Assembly: GCF_008638365.1 (NCBI RefSeq) | Contig: NZ_ML703339.1 | Location: 94,149-158,148, forward strand | Reading direction: 5' to 3' | Source of the DNA: Nocardiopsis quinghaiensis | GTDB taxonomy: Bacteria > Actinomycetota > Actinomycetes > Streptosporangiales > Streptosporangiaceae | Length of the DNA: 64,000 nt | Shown here: in pieces, positions 63,936 through 64,000 of the stretch | Numbering within the stretch: position 1 is the stretch's first letter | How the letters are laid out: every line of letters begins with the position of its first letter | Notes under the pieces: generated by a model | What the model was told of the DNA's origin: nothing | Database searches by the model: none | Seen by the model: the letters and a program-made list of their open reading frames with translations, nothing else | Translations under genes and position numbers: made by a program

Positions 63936-64000
63936 GGGGGGGGGGGGGGGCGCCCCCGGGGGGCCCCCCCGCCGCCACCCCCGCCCGCCCCCCGCCACAG
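63936..64000. other. low-complexity G/C tract at the window edge
   Basis: Fifteen consecutive G (63936-63950) are followed by runs of C and G with few other bases. No gene or motif is supported. It may be a true GC-rich hairpin or low-quality sequence at a contig edge. Confidence 0.7.

Overview
The window is the chromosomal replication-origin region of a high-GC actinomycete. Gene order (murJ end, sigM, trxBA, parBA, rsmG, jag, yidC, yidD, rnpA, rpmH | dnaA, oriC, dnaN, gnd, recF, DUF721/dciA, gyrB, gyrA, DUF3566, tRNA-Ile), GTG/TTG starts, many DnaA boxes, eight parS sites and a SigR-type promoter all point to the Streptomyces/Nocardiopsis part of the Actinomycetes. A Nocardiopsaceae-like host is my inference; no marker here settles the genus.

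Region 1 (1-10.6 kb) holds the end of a MurJ-type protein, an ECF sigma factor with its zinc anti-sigma factor, a wrecked NarL-type response regulator carrying two copies of a short repeat, the thioredoxin system behind a SigR-type promoter, and the minus-strand block parB, parA, rsmG, jag, yidC, yidD, rnpA, rpmH. Region 2 (10.6-24.7 kb) is dnaA with a box-rich leader, oriC (about 13.4-14.2 kb), and the rightward replication and topoisomerase genes ending in tRNA-Ile(GAT). oriC contains an AT-rich tract and, at 14092-14125, two abutting DnaA boxes followed by CTA trinucleotides, the layout of a basal unwinding system.

Region 3 (24.7-39.3 kb) is accessory DNA. It starts at the tRNA-Ile 3' end with an excisionase-like gene but no integrase. 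Next come an XRE/DUF397 pair and a small cassette: two unknown proteins, a zinc-ribbon peptide, a frameshifted sulfotransferase, a formylglycine-enzyme-like protein, a Nudix hydrolase and a sugar nucleotidyltransferase. A polymorphic toxin locus follows: a 1202-residue WXG/LXG-type toxin with a C-terminal DNA/RNA endonuclease, its YezG-like immunity protein, three small genes including a DUF6507 protein, and a divergent DUF6177 gene. The block ends near a broken IS1634-type transposase.

Region 4 (39.3-64 kb) is housekeeping and metabolic: peptidoglycan-binding protein, CspA plus DEAD-box helicase, MHS-family symporter, GH15 enzyme plus PoxB-like enzyme, a fused FAD/Fe-S dehydrogenase plus enolase-superfamily enzyme, DUF4383 protein, catalase with a MITE-like element at its stop codon, a three-gene formate dehydrogenase with a parS site upstream, and a 2-oxoacid dehydrogenase E1alpha-E1beta-E2 operon. 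The last 65 bases are a low-complexity G/C run that may be a sequence artefact.

Most interesting for follow-up: the toxin locus with its DUF6177/DUF6507 partners, the sulfotransferase/formylglycine-enzyme cassette with its G tract, the predicted origin-unwinding element, and the GTCGAC-rich repeat family that has invaded the response-regulator gene.
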